DNA of 64,000 nucleotides, from positions 1,240,001 to 1,304,000 of the forward strand of contig NZ_CP099222.1 in the NCBI RefSeq assembly GCF_029717145.1, read 5' to 3'. The stretch comes from Citrobacter freundii. GTDB lineage: Bacteria; Pseudomonadota; Gammaproteobacteria; Enterobacterales; Enterobacteriaceae. Position 1 is the stretch's first letter. The number at the start of each line of letters is the position of its first letter. This document shows, piece by piece, positions 49,981 to 60,200 of the stretch. The position numbers were made by a program, and so were the translations under genes. The notes below the pieces were generated by a model, which worked only from the letters and a program-made list of their open reading frames with translations, did no database searches and had not been told where the DNA came from.

Positions 49981-51453
49981 ATGGTACCTGTGGTCGCGCT
50001 TGTCGGGCGCCCTAACGTTGGCAAATCCACGTTATTTAACCGTCTAACTCGCACCCGAGATGCGCTGGTTGCGGATTTCCCGGGTCTGACTCGTGACCGT
50101 AAGTACGGTCGTGCTGAGATTGAAGGACGCGAGTTTATCTGTGTTGATACCGGCGGTATTGATGGCACCGAAGACGGGGTAGAAACCCGCATGGCTGCAC
50201 AGTCGCTGCTAGCCATCGAAGAAGCGGATGTTGTGCTGTTCATGGTTGATGCGCGTGCTGGCCTGATGCCGGCAGATGAAGCCATCGCCAAACATCTGCG
50301 TTCGCGCCAAAAACCGACTTTCCTGGTCGCCAACAAAACTGACGGACTCGATCCGGATCAGGCGGTGGTTGATTTTTATTCGCTGGGGTTAGGTGAAATT
50401 CACCCGATCGCAGCTTCTCACGGTCGTGGTGTTCTCAGCCTGCTGGAGCACGTTCTGCTGCCGTGGATGGATGACGTAGCGCCGCAGGAAGAAGTGGATG
50501 AAGACGCGGAATACTGGGCGAAGCTGGAAGCCGAAGAAAACGGTGAAGAAGAGCCTGAAGACGACTTCAATCCGCAGGATCTGCCAATCAAACTGGCGAT
50601 TGTCGGGCGTCCGAACGTCGGTAAGTCCACACTCACTAACCGTATTCTCGGCGAAGACCGCGTGGTGGTTTACGATATGCCGGGAACCACGCGTGACAGT
50701 ATTTATATCCCGATGGAACGTGACGGTCGCGAATATGTGCTGATCGACACTGCAGGCGTGCGTAAGCGCGGAAAAATTACCGAAGCGGTAGAAAAATTCT
50801 CCGTTATCAAGACGCTGCAGGCGATTGAAGACGCCAACGTGGTGATGCTGGTGATTGATGCCCGCGAAGGTATTTCCGATCAGGATCTGTCGCTACTGGG
50901 CTTTATTCTCAATAGTGGGCGCTCACTTGTCATCGTCGTCAACAAGTGGGACGGCCTGACCCAGGAAGTGAAAGAGCAGGTTAAAGAGACGCTGGACTTC
51001 CGTCTGGGCTTTATCGATTTTGCCCGCGTGCACTTTATCTCTGCGCTGCACGGCAGTGGTGTGGGTAATCTGTTTGAGTCAGTGCGTGAAGCGTATGACA
51101 GCTCAACCCGCCGCGTCAGTACCGCGATGCTGACCCGTATCATGACCATGGCGACAGAAGATCACCAGCCGCCGCTGGTGCGCGGTCGTCGTGTGAAGTT
51201 GAAATATGCGCATGCTGGTGGCTATAACCCACCAATTGTGGTGATTCACGGCAACCAGGTTAAAGACCTGCCTGATTCCTACAAACGTTATCTTATGAAC
51301 TACTTCCGTAAGTCGCTGGAAGTGATGGGTACGCCGATCCGTATTCAGTTCAAAGAAGGGGAAAACCCGTATGCGAATAAGCGTAATACGTTGACGCCAA
51401 CACAAATGCGCAAGCGTAAGCGTTTGATTCAACATATTAAAAAAAGTAAGTAA
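49981..51453 (+). CDS. der: Ribosome-assembly GTPase Der (EngA)
   Basis: A 490-residue essential GTPase for 50S assembly with two tandem G domains (G1 GRPNVGKS at residues 8-15 and about 210-217; G3 DTGGI and DTAGV; G4 NKTD and NKWD) and a C-terminal KH-like domain with a basic tail. The frame is open 99 bases upstream, but ATG 49981 gives the standard N-terminus. Confidence 0.97.
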   Translation: MVPVVALVGRPNVGKSTLFNRLTRTRDALVADFPGLTRDRKYGRAEIEGREFICVDTGGIDGTEDGVETRMAAQSLLAIEEADVVLFMVDARAGLMPADEAIAKHLRSRQKPTFLVANKTDGLDPDQAVVDFYSLGLGEIHPIAASHGRGVLSLLEHVLLPWMDDVAPQEEVDEDAEYWAKLEAEENGEEEPEDDFNPQDLPIKLAIVGRPNVGKSTLTNRILGEDRVVVYDMPGTTRDSIYIPMERDGREYVLIDTAGVRKRGKITEAVEKFSVIKTLQAIEDANVVMLVIDAREGISDQDLSLLGFILNSGRSLVIVVNKWDGLTQEVKEQVKETLDFRLGFIDFARVHFISALHGSGVGNLFESVREAYDSSTRRVSTAMLTRIMTMATEDHQPPLVRGRRVKLKYAHAGGYNPPIVVIHGNQVKDLPDSYKRYLMNYFRKSLEVMGTPIRIQFKEGENPYANKRNTLTPTQMRKRKRLIQHIKKSK

Positions 51454-51470
51454 CCCTTGCTGATTATGAA

Positions 51471-51496
51471 AACCCGCGCTTGTCGCGGGTTTTTTT
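51471..51496 (+). terminator. Rho-independent terminator of der
   Basis: AACCCGCG (51471-51478), loop CTTGT, CGCGGGTT (51484-51491), then TTTTTT. Classical. Confidence 0.92.
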
Positions 51497-51749
51497 CGTC
51501 TGTTTATAGTCCTGTGTGTCTGTATAATGTCAATGACTATTCTTTTTTGACCAAGTTTAAATCTAAGAAAGTAGACAATTGTCGAATTTTCATCTTAAAG
51601 TGCAGGGGGTGGTACTAGACAAAACTGGCTCCAGACCCTCAAATGGCTAATTAACTTTTCGCTACCTGTAAAAAAATCGACCAGATACATAACTGGCCGG
51701 CGTACAGCGTGGTGTTTACTCGCACAACACATATCTTTTCAGGAGAATT
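51497..51749 (+). promoter_or_regulatory. Leader region of the POT transporter
   Basis: About 250 bases without a gene. A palindrome GACAATTGTC is at 51574-51583, and a TGTATAATG near 51520 could be an extended -10. A longer stem CCAG...CTGG is near 51681-51696. AGGAG before the ATG at 51750. Regulator unknown. Confidence 0.45.
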
Positions 51750-53294
51750 ATGCAACCGTCTACTCAACCACAAGAAAGCCGAACGTTCTTCGGCCATCCC
51801 TATCCGCTAGGCTCGCTATTTTTCACGGAGATGTGGGAGCGTTTTTCGTTTTACGGCATCCGTCCGTTACTGATCTTATTTATGGCGGCCACCGTTTATG
51901 ACGGTGGAATGGGGCTGGCGCGTGAAAATGCCTCTGCGATTGTCGGTATCTTTGCCGGTACCATGTATCTCGCTGCACTGCCGGGGGGCTGGCTGGCGGA
52001 TAACTGGCTCGGCCAGCAGAAAGCGGTGTGGTATGGCTCTATTCTGATTGCGCTCGGCCACCTGTCGATTGCGCTCTCTGCCATCATGGGTAACAACCTG
52101 TTCTTTATCGGCCTGATGTTCATCGTGCTGGGTTCTGGTCTGTTTAAGACCTGTATTTCGGTCATGGTCGGTACGCTGTATAAAAAAGGCGATGCGCGCC
52201 GTGATGGCGGTTTCTCGCTGTTCTATATGGGCATCAACATCGGTTCGTTCATAGCACCGTTGATCTCCGGCTGGCTGATTAAAACGCATGGCTGGCACTG
52301 GGGTTTTGGTATTGGCGGTATCGGGATGCTGGTAGCTTTGATTATCTTCCGTATCTTTGCCGTACCGGCGATGAAACGTTACGATAGCGAAGTGGGGCTG
52401 GACTCCACCTGGAACAACCCGGTAGCGAAGAAAAACGGTGTCGGTGCGTGGTTACTCGCGCTGGCTGCGGGTGTGGCCGTCGTTGTTACGCTGATTGCGC
52501 AGGGTGTGATTGTGATTAACCCGGTTGCGGTAGCCAGCATGCTGGTGTACGTGATTGCGGCATCCGTCGCCTGTTACTTCATCTACCTGTTTGTCTTTGC
52601 GGGCCTGAACCGTAAAGAGCGCGCGAGACTGCTGGTCTGCTTTATCTTGCTGGTTTCTGCGGCGTTCTTCTGGTCTGCGTTTGAGCAGAAACCGACTTCG
52701 TTTAACCTGTTTGCCAACGACTACACTAACCGTATGATCGGGGACTTTGAAATCCCGGCCGTGTGGTTCCAGTCGATTAACGCCCTGTTTATCATTCTGC
52801 TGGCGCCGGTATTCAGCTGGGCGTGGCCTAAACTTGCGAGCATGAACATTCGCCCAAGCAGTATCACCAAGTTTGTTATCGGCATTCTCTGTGCGGCGGC
52901 AGGCTTTGGCATAATGATGCTGGCGGCGCAGGACGTGCTGACAAATGGCGGCGCGGGCGTTTCTCCATTCTGGCTGGTGGGCAGTATCCTGATGCTGACG
53001 CTCGGCGAACTGTGCCTGAGCCCAATTGGTCTGGCGACCATGACGCTGCTGGCTCCAGAAAGAATGCGTGGTCAGATGATGGGGCTGTGGTTCTGTGCAA
53101 GCGCGCTGGGTAACCTGGCCGCAGGCCTGATTGGTGGTCACGTGAAGGCTGACCAGTTGGATATGCTGCCAGACCTGTTTGCGCGTTGCTCCATTGCGCT
53201 GCTTATCTGCGCCGCGGTCCTGATCGTCCTCATTGTTCCGATCCGCCGTATGCTGGAAAATAGCCAGACTAAACCGGCAGCTAACGCAAAGTAA
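51750..53294 (+). CDS. Proton-dependent oligopeptide transporter, POT/PTR family (DtpA-like)
   Basis: A 514-residue, 12-14 TM MFS protein of the POT family importing di- and tripeptides with protons. The family signature EMWERFSFYGIRPLLILFM (ExxERFxYYG type) is near residue 28, and WSAFEQKPTSFN in the second half. It resembles DtpA/DtpB. In E. coli no such gene lies here: der is next to yfgJ, so this is an insertion relative to E. coli. Confidence 0.9.
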   Translation: MQPSTQPQESRTFFGHPYPLGSLFFTEMWERFSFYGIRPLLILFMAATVYDGGMGLARENASAIVGIFAGTMYLAALPGGWLADNWLGQQKAVWYGSILIALGHLSIALSAIMGNNLFFIGLMFIVLGSGLFKTCISVMVGTLYKKGDARRDGGFSLFYMGINIGSFIAPLISGWLIKTHGWHWGFGIGGIGMLVALIIFRIFAVPAMKRYDSEVGLDSTWNNPVAKKNGVGAWLLALAAGVAVVVTLIAQGVIVINPVAVASMLVYVIAASVACYFIYLFVFAGLNRKERARLLVCFILLVSAAFFWSAFEQKPTSFNLFANDYTNRMIGDFEIPAVWFQSINALFIILLAPVFSWAWPKLASMNIRPSSITKFVIGILCAAAGFGIMMLAAQDVLTNGGAGVSPFWLVGSILMLTLGELCLSPIGLATMTLLAPERMRGQMMGLWFCASALGNLAAGLIGGHVKADQLDMLPDLFARCSIALLICAAVLIVLIVPIRRMLENSQTKPAANAK

Positions 53295-53306
53295 TCTCTC
53301 CATTTC

Positions 53307-53330
53307 GCCGGGGTGGCGTTATGCCCCGGC
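53307..53330 (+). terminator. Hairpin after the POT transporter
   Basis: GCCGGGG (53307-53313) and CCCCGGC (53324-53330), 10-base loop. Strong stem with no T-run. Probably the end of the transporter transcript. Confidence 0.55.
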
Positions 53331-53471
53331 AATCCAGCCCATACCACACCATCCCCTGTTTATCACTACCGCATCTTTGCACCATTTGAGGTGTCCGCAT
53401 CGGCGTCGGTCTCATTCATTCCGTGAATCGTGTTAAAATCCAGACAGTGAAAATTATCTCAAGGAGTTATC

Positions 53472-53693
53472 ATGTCGGTTACTTGCCCGGATTGTCAGAC
53501 ACGAGTAGAGCCACAAAACGGAGCGGCGCACTGCGAAAACTGTCATAAAGATATTCAGCTTGAAGCGCGTTGTCCGGAGTGTCATCAGCAACTCCAGATA
53601 TTAAAAGCCTGCGGTGCTGTGGACTACTTTTGTCCGCATGGGCATGGACTTATTTCGAAGAAACGCGTCGAATTTTTCATTAATAATAATTAA
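53472..53693 (+). CDS. yfgJ: Zinc-ribbon protein YfgJ
   Basis: A 73-residue protein with four CxxC-type pairs or single Cys/His (C5/C8, C21/C24, C34/C37, C47, C54) and the conserved tail GHGLISKKRVEF, as in E. coli YfgJ (71 aa). Probably a rubredoxin-like zinc ribbon; function unknown. AAGGAG site at 53461-53466. Marks the conserved side of the accessory island that follows. Confidence 0.93.
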   Translation: MSVTCPDCQTRVEPQNGAAHCENCHKDIQLEARCPECHQQLQILKACGAVDYFCPHGHGLISKKRVEFFINNN

Positions 53694-53885
53694 AAGTAAA
53701 TTTAGAGTTTCTAATTTGCCTACTTATTTTTATGTCTGATATTATCGATAGTAGGCAATATTTAGAATGTTTATATATTCATTCGCGTAATGAATTGATA
53801 TTTACATTGTAAGCCGGAGTGAATTTCTCGATATAAAACAATATTATATTTTAGTTATTGCGATAAACTCAAGGATGGTTGTCGT
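53694..53885 (+). promoter_or_regulatory. AT-rich control region upstream of sinH
   Basis: 192 strongly AT-rich bases at the edge of the sinH island. An inverted repeat TTGCCTACT (53716-53724) / AGTAGGCAA (53750-53758) has a 25-base spacer, and ATTCAT (53777-53782) / ATGAAT (53790-53795) another of 7. The richness in A/T is what H-NS-silenced acquired genes usually have. AAGGA precedes the ATG at 53886. Confidence 0.55.
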
Positions 53886-56078
53886 ATGGCGCAATGGATG
53901 CGCATTCTCATACTCGTGTTACTTTATGGTGGCGTTGTTTCAGCCTCAGGCACCAGTGTATCTCCAGTAGCTGAAAAAGTGAGTGAAACCTCATTACCTG
54001 ATTTAGCCAGTGACTCAGCGCAAAAAAAAGAACAAGAGAATCTCGGAAAATCATATACAGAAAAAAGCGCTGACTATTTTATTAATTCTGCCACGCAAGG
54101 GTTTGATAATCTAACACCAGAAGCGCTTGAATCTCAGGCCCGTAGCTATTTTCAGGGGCAAATGACTTCGTCTGCACAATCTGGAATTGAATCATTAATG
54201 TCGCCCTATGGCAAAGTGCGTACCAACCTGGCAATTGGTGAAGGGGGGGATCTGGAAGGTAGTTCGCTGGATTATTTTGTTCCCTGGTACGATACCCAAA
54301 GCACATTGTTTTTTAGTCAGTTTTCAGCCCAGCGAAAAGAAGATCGTACCATTGGTAACGTGGGGTTCGGCGTGCGTCAGAATGTAGGGGCGTGGTTGCT
54401 GGGGAGCAACGTGTTTTATGACTACGATTTTACGCGTGGTCACCGCCGTCTGGGTTTAGGTGGCGAGGCGTGGACCGATTTTCTGCGTTTTTCCGGAAAC
54501 TATTACCATCCTCTGTCGGACTGGAAAGATTCCGAAGATTTTGAGTTTTACGAAGAACGTCCGGCTCAAGGCTGGGACGTGCGGACAGAGGCGTGGCTAC
54601 CATTCTATCCGCAGCTTGGCGGCAAACTGATTTATGAGCAGTATTATGGTGATGAGGTCGCGCTGTTCGGGACAGATAACCTGCAAAAAAATCCGCACGC
54701 TGTGACCGTTGGAATGAGTTACACACCGGTTCCTTTACTTACGCTGGCGGCAGATTATAAGGCTGGTACGGGAGACAATACTGACTTAAGCGTAACGGCA
54801 TCAATGACCTACCAGTTTGGTACCCCGCTGGCAGCACAGCTTGATCCCGAAAATGTGAAAACCCAACACTCGTTGGCTGGAAGCCGCACCGATTTTGTCG
54901 ATCGTAATAACTTTATCGTTCTGGAATACCGCGAAAAGGATCCGCTAGATGTCACTCTGTGGCTGAAAGCCGATGAAACCAACGAAAACCCAGAATGTGT
55001 CATTCAGGACAAACCGGAAGCCGGTATTGGCCTGGAGAAATGTAAATGGACGATCAACGCGCTCATTAACCATCGCTATAAAATTATTACAGCCTCATGG
55101 CAGGCGAAAAACAACGCCAACCGCACGCTGGTGATGCCGGTGGTAAAAGCGAACATGCTCACAGAAGGTAACAATAACCGCTGGAATTTGGTGCTACCAG
55201 CGTGGATCAATGCCAGCACAGAAGAAGAACGCACGACGTTGAATACCTGGAAAGTCCGCATCACCCTGGAAGATGATAAGGGGAACAAACAGAACTCGGG
55301 CATTGCGGAAATTACCGTGCAGCAGGACCGCCGGATTGAGCTGGTTGTCGATAATATCGCTGATGCCGATCGTACCGATCACAGCCACGCTGCCAGTGCA
55401 CAGGCTGATGGTGCTGATGGCGTGGTGCTGGACGTGCTGTTAACCGATTCGAATGGTGATACCACCGACCGTAATGGCAACGAGCTGGTTGATGACGTAA
55501 TGACCCCTGAGCTGTACGACAGCAATGATAAAAAAGTCGCGCTGTCGACGACGGCGTGTACTGTAGAAAACCCCTGTGTATTTATCGCTAATCGAGACAA
55601 AACGGCGGGTACGGTTACGTTGTCGAGTACGTTGCCTGGAACCTACCGCTGGAAAGCAAATACGGATGTTTATGGCGACAGTAACTATGTTGACGTTACC
55701 TTTCTGGGAAGTGACTCCGGTGGTGTCAGCGGTATCATCTATCAAGTAAAAGCCGCACAGCCGGTCAATTTGATGGGCAAAGAACAACAACACCCCACGC
55801 TCAATAATACCTACCGCTTCGCGCTTTGGCGTGATGCCAACAGCGATAGCGTATTCCAGATGTCAGAGCAGCTGACGGAAGAAGAAATGGCGCAGTATGA
55901 CTACCAGTGGGAGTTCACTGGGCAGAGCACGCATGGGCATACCGGCGCCGAGTCAAATACCACCAATGAAGATCTAGTTCTTCCTGCAACCAACAAAGAG
56001 GCCGCGCAGAAATTTGGCGCGAATGTCCAGGATGGCGTTCAGGGATACGGCATACGGGTTTCGTATAGCCAGAAATAG
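53886..56078 (+). CDS. sinH: Intimin/invasin-like inverse autotransporter SinH
   Basis: A 730-residue outer-membrane adhesin. Signal peptide about 1-20; a short periplasmic part without LysM; the inverse-autotransporter beta-barrel at about 85-350 (GGDLEGSSLDYFVPWYD, GNVGFGVRQNVGAWLLGSNV, FYDYDFTRGHRRLGLGGEAW); then three exported domains: two Ig-like (about 352-480 and 480-608, each with a Cys pair: C371/C386 and C558/C564) and a C-terminal domain (about 613-730). That last domain matches the C-terminus of the next protein (LWxDxNS, YxWxFTG, VQGYGxxxxY). In Salmonella sinH lies at the same chromosomal site (CS54 island, near xseA/yfgJ). First gene of the island in this window. Confidence 0.9.
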   Translation: MAQWMRILILVLLYGGVVSASGTSVSPVAEKVSETSLPDLASDSAQKKEQENLGKSYTEKSADYFINSATQGFDNLTPEALESQARSYFQGQMTSSAQSGIESLMSPYGKVRTNLAIGEGGDLEGSSLDYFVPWYDTQSTLFFSQFSAQRKEDRTIGNVGFGVRQNVGAWLLGSNVFYDYDFTRGHRRLGLGGEAWTDFLRFSGNYYHPLSDWKDSEDFEFYEERPAQGWDVRTEAWLPFYPQLGGKLIYEQYYGDEVALFGTDNLQKNPHAVTVGMSYTPVPLLTLAADYKAGTGDNTDLSVTASMTYQFGTPLAAQLDPENVKTQHSLAGSRTDFVDRNNFIVLEYREKDPLDVTLWLKADETNENPECVIQDKPEAGIGLEKCKWTINALINHRYKIITASWQAKNNANRTLVMPVVKANMLTEGNNNRWNLVLPAWINASTEEERTTLNTWKVRITLEDDKGNKQNSGIAEITVQQDRRIELVVDNIADADRTDHSHAASAQADGADGVVLDVLLTDSNGDTTDRNGNELVDDVMTPELYDSNDKKVALSTTACTVENPCVFIANRDKTAGTVTLSSTLPGTYRWKANTDVYGDSNYVDVTFLGSDSGGVSGIIYQVKAAQPVNLMGKEQQHPTLNNTYRFALWRDANSDSVFQMSEQLTEEEMAQYDYQWEFTGQSTHGHTGAESNTTNEDLVLPATNKEAAQKFGANVQDGVQGYGIRVSYSQK

Positions 56079-56134
56079 CACAGCGTAGTGGCTGAGCGGC
56101 CAATCGCTGAAACATAAAGAAAAGGAGAGTCTTA

Positions 56135-57100
56135 ATGCAGCAAATCGTAAAACGTCGACTAACTAAGGTCGCTCTGGCACTGGTAGTCGCAGGATATTGT
56201 TCCGTTCCGGCTATGGCGGCAAATGGCAATCTTAAGAGTGGACAATGGCAGATTGTTTCCGACAGCACGGGGACGATTCAGGGGACTGTACCGTGGATCA
56301 CTCGCGCGGCAGATAAAACTACAGATACCGACAAAGATCATGTGACGGTCACTGTCGAACGCGCTAGTCGTACGGTCATCAGCGAAGGTGACAAGCAGTT
56401 CCACGTGGGCGATAAGGTGACGCTCAACTGGGCGATTGGCGATACGGAAGGTGACCTTGACGCCAACAATACCGCCACCAAAGCGACAATGGTTTGGGTG
56501 CGTTCTAAGAACCAGGATGGTTCGGATGCGGCAGAGATTAGCGGAACAACTGGGCAGGATAGCTACACCATTCAGGCCGATGATGCCGACTATTATCTTG
56601 GTATCAAAATGACACCAACCACCACCACCGGGGATCCCAACGCTGCCACCGTACTGCTGCTCGGTGACCTTTCTACCAACGCGGGCGGCGGTGCGGACGA
56701 TGATGATATTCCGGAAGGTCCAGTGGTTGATGAAAACGTGAAAGTGGTGGTTTACGAGTCAGGTTCGACGACTAACCTGTTGGGTACGGCGACTATGCTT
56801 AAAACCAATACCACCTATAAAGTTCTGCTGTGGAAAGATAAAAACAGTAACGGCACCTACGATACCGGTGAAGACGTTACCAGCGATTACAACTACCGCT
56901 GGAAATTTACCGGCAACAGTAAGCAACTGGGCGCGGCGGGCGGTCTTGTCAGCAGTACCTATAACAACACCGATCTGGTGGTTCCAGTTACCAATGCCGA
57001 AGCGAAGAGTGCCTTCGACAACGGCGAAAGCGGTGGTGTTACCCTTGGCAACGATGGCGTGCAGGGTTACGGACTGTCTATCGATTATCAACGCAAATAA
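56135..57100 (+). CDS. sinI: SinI-like secreted protein with ZirS/SinH-type C-terminal domain
   Basis: A 321-residue protein with a clear signal peptide (1-28, cut after AMA). Mature N-terminus carries LKSGQWQIV ... GTVP (residues 33-53). Middle: an Ig-like domain (about 55-178), then a short acidic Asp/Gly linker (about 182-195). C-terminal domain (about 200-321) aligns with residues 613-730 of SinH: TYKVLLWKDKNSNG / TYRFALWRDANSDS, YRWKFTGNS / YQWEFTGQS and GVQGYG in both. No barrel of its own, so it needs another protein to cross the outer membrane; SinH is the natural candidate. Ribosome site AAGGAG, 57 bases after sinH. Confidence 0.82.
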   Translation: MQQIVKRRLTKVALALVVAGYCSVPAMAANGNLKSGQWQIVSDSTGTIQGTVPWITRAADKTTDTDKDHVTVTVERASRTVISEGDKQFHVGDKVTLNWAIGDTEGDLDANNTATKATMVWVRSKNQDGSDAAEISGTTGQDSYTIQADDADYYLGIKMTPTTTTGDPNAATVLLLGDLSTNAGGGADDDDIPEGPVVDENVKVVVYESGSTTNLLGTATMLKTNTTYKVLLWKDKNSNGTYDTGEDVTSDYNYRWKFTGNSKQLGAAGGLVSSTYNNTDLVVPVTNAEAKSAFDNGESGGVTLGNDGVQGYGLSIDYQRK

Positions 57101-57109
57101 TACTTACCC

Positions 57110-57137
57110 GACCATCCCTGCAAAGGGATGGTCTTTT
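57110..57137 (+). terminator. Rho-independent terminator between sinI and ratA-like gene
   Basis: GACCATCCCT (57110-57119), loop GCAA, AGGGATGGTC (57124-57133), TTTT. Perfect 10-bp stem. It would separate sinHI from the following gene. Confidence 0.9.
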
Positions 57138-57143
57138 CCGCGT

Positions 57144-57172
57144 CTTTTGCTTAGCTAACGGTTAAGCAAAAG
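57144..57172 (+). promoter_or_regulatory. Perfect 10-bp inverted repeat in leader of ratA-like gene
   Basis: CTTTTGCTTA (57144-57153) and TAAGCAAAAG (57163-57172) with a 9-base loop, between the terminator and the ribosome site AGGTGG (57195-57200). Could be a second stem or an operator. Confidence 0.5.
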
Positions 57173-57209
57173 ATGTTGAATACAGAGCAAATACAGGTGG
57201 ATATAGCTT

Positions 57210-60200
57210 ATGGATGGCAGTCTGCGCAGGGAAGGGATTTCCCACTTTTTATTGATCATGCTGTTAATGTTCAGCAGTTTTTCTGCGCCAGTGTCCGGTG
57301 CGTTGAAAAGCGGTACCTGGCAGGAAGTGAACACCTCAACCGATGCAATCAACGGTACTGTACCGCTGGCCGACGGTGTCACGATCCCTGTCTATCAGGG
57401 CAGTATTCAGCTCAAGTCAGATGAAACCAACACCATTAATTTTAGTGCTATGCCGCGTGACTTCAACACCGACGATACGGCTAGCGCGCTGCAGCTCGTT
57501 AATCCTCTGGATACCGAAGGCGATATTTTTGCGGTACCGCCCGTTCGTTGGGAAGAGAAAACGCCGAACGTTGCCCTAACCTGGGCCGATGCTGCGACTC
57601 CGGATGAGCCACTCAATCCGCAGCCTGTCGCCAATCAAACATTCTGTGCGCAGAATATGGCCGGGAAAAACTATGTAATCTGGCCGAAAATTGAGAACGA
57701 TGATTCATCCACGCCGGCTGTTTTATATCTGCAAACGATCACGGGTACCCCCTTCAGCAATGCCACCACCCTGCTAGAGCAGAAGATTCCGGTAACGATT
57801 ACCGCCGCGGCTGGCGATCCAGTGAAGGTAACGGCGGATAATTACAACGAAACGCTGAAAGCTGCAAAGGTGAATGTGGGCGGGAGCATTACGCTGGCGG
57901 TCACCACGCATGACTGTCAGGGTAATGCTGTAGGTAATACGGCATTTGTAATCACCCGTGGCGATGCACTGAACCGCCAGAATACCGTGAATAATACTGC
58001 ACCCGTGCATGTTGGCGACACCGAACTGACCACCACGACAACGGAATATCACGGCACCACTGATGCTAATGGTAACGCCAGCGTTGTAATCACGCAGGCG
58101 AATGGCCCTGGCGTCAAAACTCCGCTGACGGTTTCTCCGGCCAATGCCTCCACGTTGAAAGCTAGCGTTGATGTGATTTTCACCACACTAACCAGCCCGG
58201 ATAGCACCAATGCCAATATGTGGGGGCATATGGCGGAAACCTCCAGCGCGGATGTGGAAGGTGAAACCTATACCTTCACTCGACCGAAGCTCGCGGCAGA
58301 AGCAGAAGGTACAAACGGGACCGTGAGTGCAAATAACGAGACCTGGGCGCTATTTAACTGGAGTGGTGCCGATGAACACTGTGACATTTTACCCGATGCG
58401 CGTCAGTTAATGGGGTTGAAAATTGCTCGCGGCGATCTGGCGAACCAGTTGGGTTGGCCGGTGGCGGGTACCAATGAGTATTGGTCATCGTCGGCAGGGA
58501 CGCTGGCGACGAATCACTTAGGTGTCAATATGTTCAGCCGTCGTGTTGTTGAAGAACCCGATACGACAACATCGGTGGTGAGCTGTGTCGATAAAGCCTC
58601 GCCGGACGTGACGCCTGCGTTGACGTTGACGCTGGATAATATGGATAGCAGTCTGAATGCTGCAAAGGTGCCGGTGGGGGACTCTATCAGTATGAGGATC
58701 ACCATTACCGATAAAGAGACCGGTTCAGCACTGCCTTATCGCTATTTTGATCTGTTTGTCGGTGATGAGCAGAACCGTAAGGGGCAAACCAATACCGAGG
58801 CTCAGGCTGAAGGGGCTAAATACGGTTGGGATGACAATCCGGTGCTGGTGGGCATTGAAGGTTCCGGTACGCCGAATCATTACCATGGTATTACCGACGC
58901 CAACGGCCAGTTGTCGTTGGAGTTAACGCAGAACAACGGTGCAGGCGTTCTGACACCGCTGCGTGTGGTACTGGCGGATGGCACCGAATCCACGGCTAAC
59001 GTCATCTTTACTGTAGTAACGAGTCCGGATGTTACGCAGGCACGCATGTGGGGTCATATGCAGGGCGTTGTTGAGGCGGGTAATATCTACAAACGACCAC
59101 TGCTAGCGGGTGAGGCAACGGCAAATACCAGTTCAACCGTTGAGAATCATGAGGACTGGGCGACTTTTAATTCCGTCACTGCGGCGACCGCACAGTGTGG
59201 TGTGGGGCAAGTGCCGGGGCAGGTGATTCTGGATGCGCTCTATTCGGCCCACTCTGGCAACGCCATGCTGACCAATTATGGTTGGCCAACTGCCAGCCAT
59301 AGCTATATTTCCGCTGATACCGACGGTACTCAGACTGCGCACGTCAATCTCGCGAACGGCACCGATGCGATGTTTAGCGGTACAGAGCCCAACTATCTCA
59401 GCTGCTCTGGCAACGAACTGGTTACACAGCTAGACGTGTCGATGAATGGTGATGCCAATCTACGTCAGGCGGTGGCGAAGGTGGGTGAGCAGATAACCAT
59501 GACGGTGCACTCGGTCAATGCGCTGAACGGGCTGGTTGTCCCTAATGCGGCGTTTACCGTCACGATGGCACACGGTAAAAACCGTAGCGGACTGACTGCA
59601 GGTTATATCGATGCAACTGATGGTACGTTGGTGATGGGCGGCGAGTCTTTTGGCTCATCTCAGGCCTCTATGATGTATCAGGGAATGACTGATGACAGCG
59701 GTAACGCGACGCTTATCATCGAGCAACCGCAGGGAGTTGGGTTACTGACTCAACTGAGCATTGTCCCCGTCAATTCGCTTATCACAACGCCGATAGCGCG
59801 TAGTGTGAAGTTTACGGTACCGACCAGTCCGGACACGGCAAATGCGGAAATGTGGGGCCACATGGCGGATACGGTGACCGCAGATGGCCTGACATTTGAG
59901 CGGCCTAAGCTGGCAACAGAGGTCACTGCAACGCGAACTCAGGAGGAAGATAACGAAACGTGGGCGCGCATCACGCATACCGATGCGGCGGGCAGTACCG
60001 GGGCTGGTGGATGTGCGGCAAACCGCTTGCCTCGCGCCGATCAACTCAGTGCGCTGTATAACGCCAACAGCAGTGGATCTATGCACAATGTCCAAGGCTG
60101 GCCGGTGGCTCAATCATACTGGTCGGCGACGTTTGCCAGTGAGACCACGTGGAAAATGATGTCGCTAGCCAGTGGCGCAGAAAGTACCGGCGGTAGCGCC

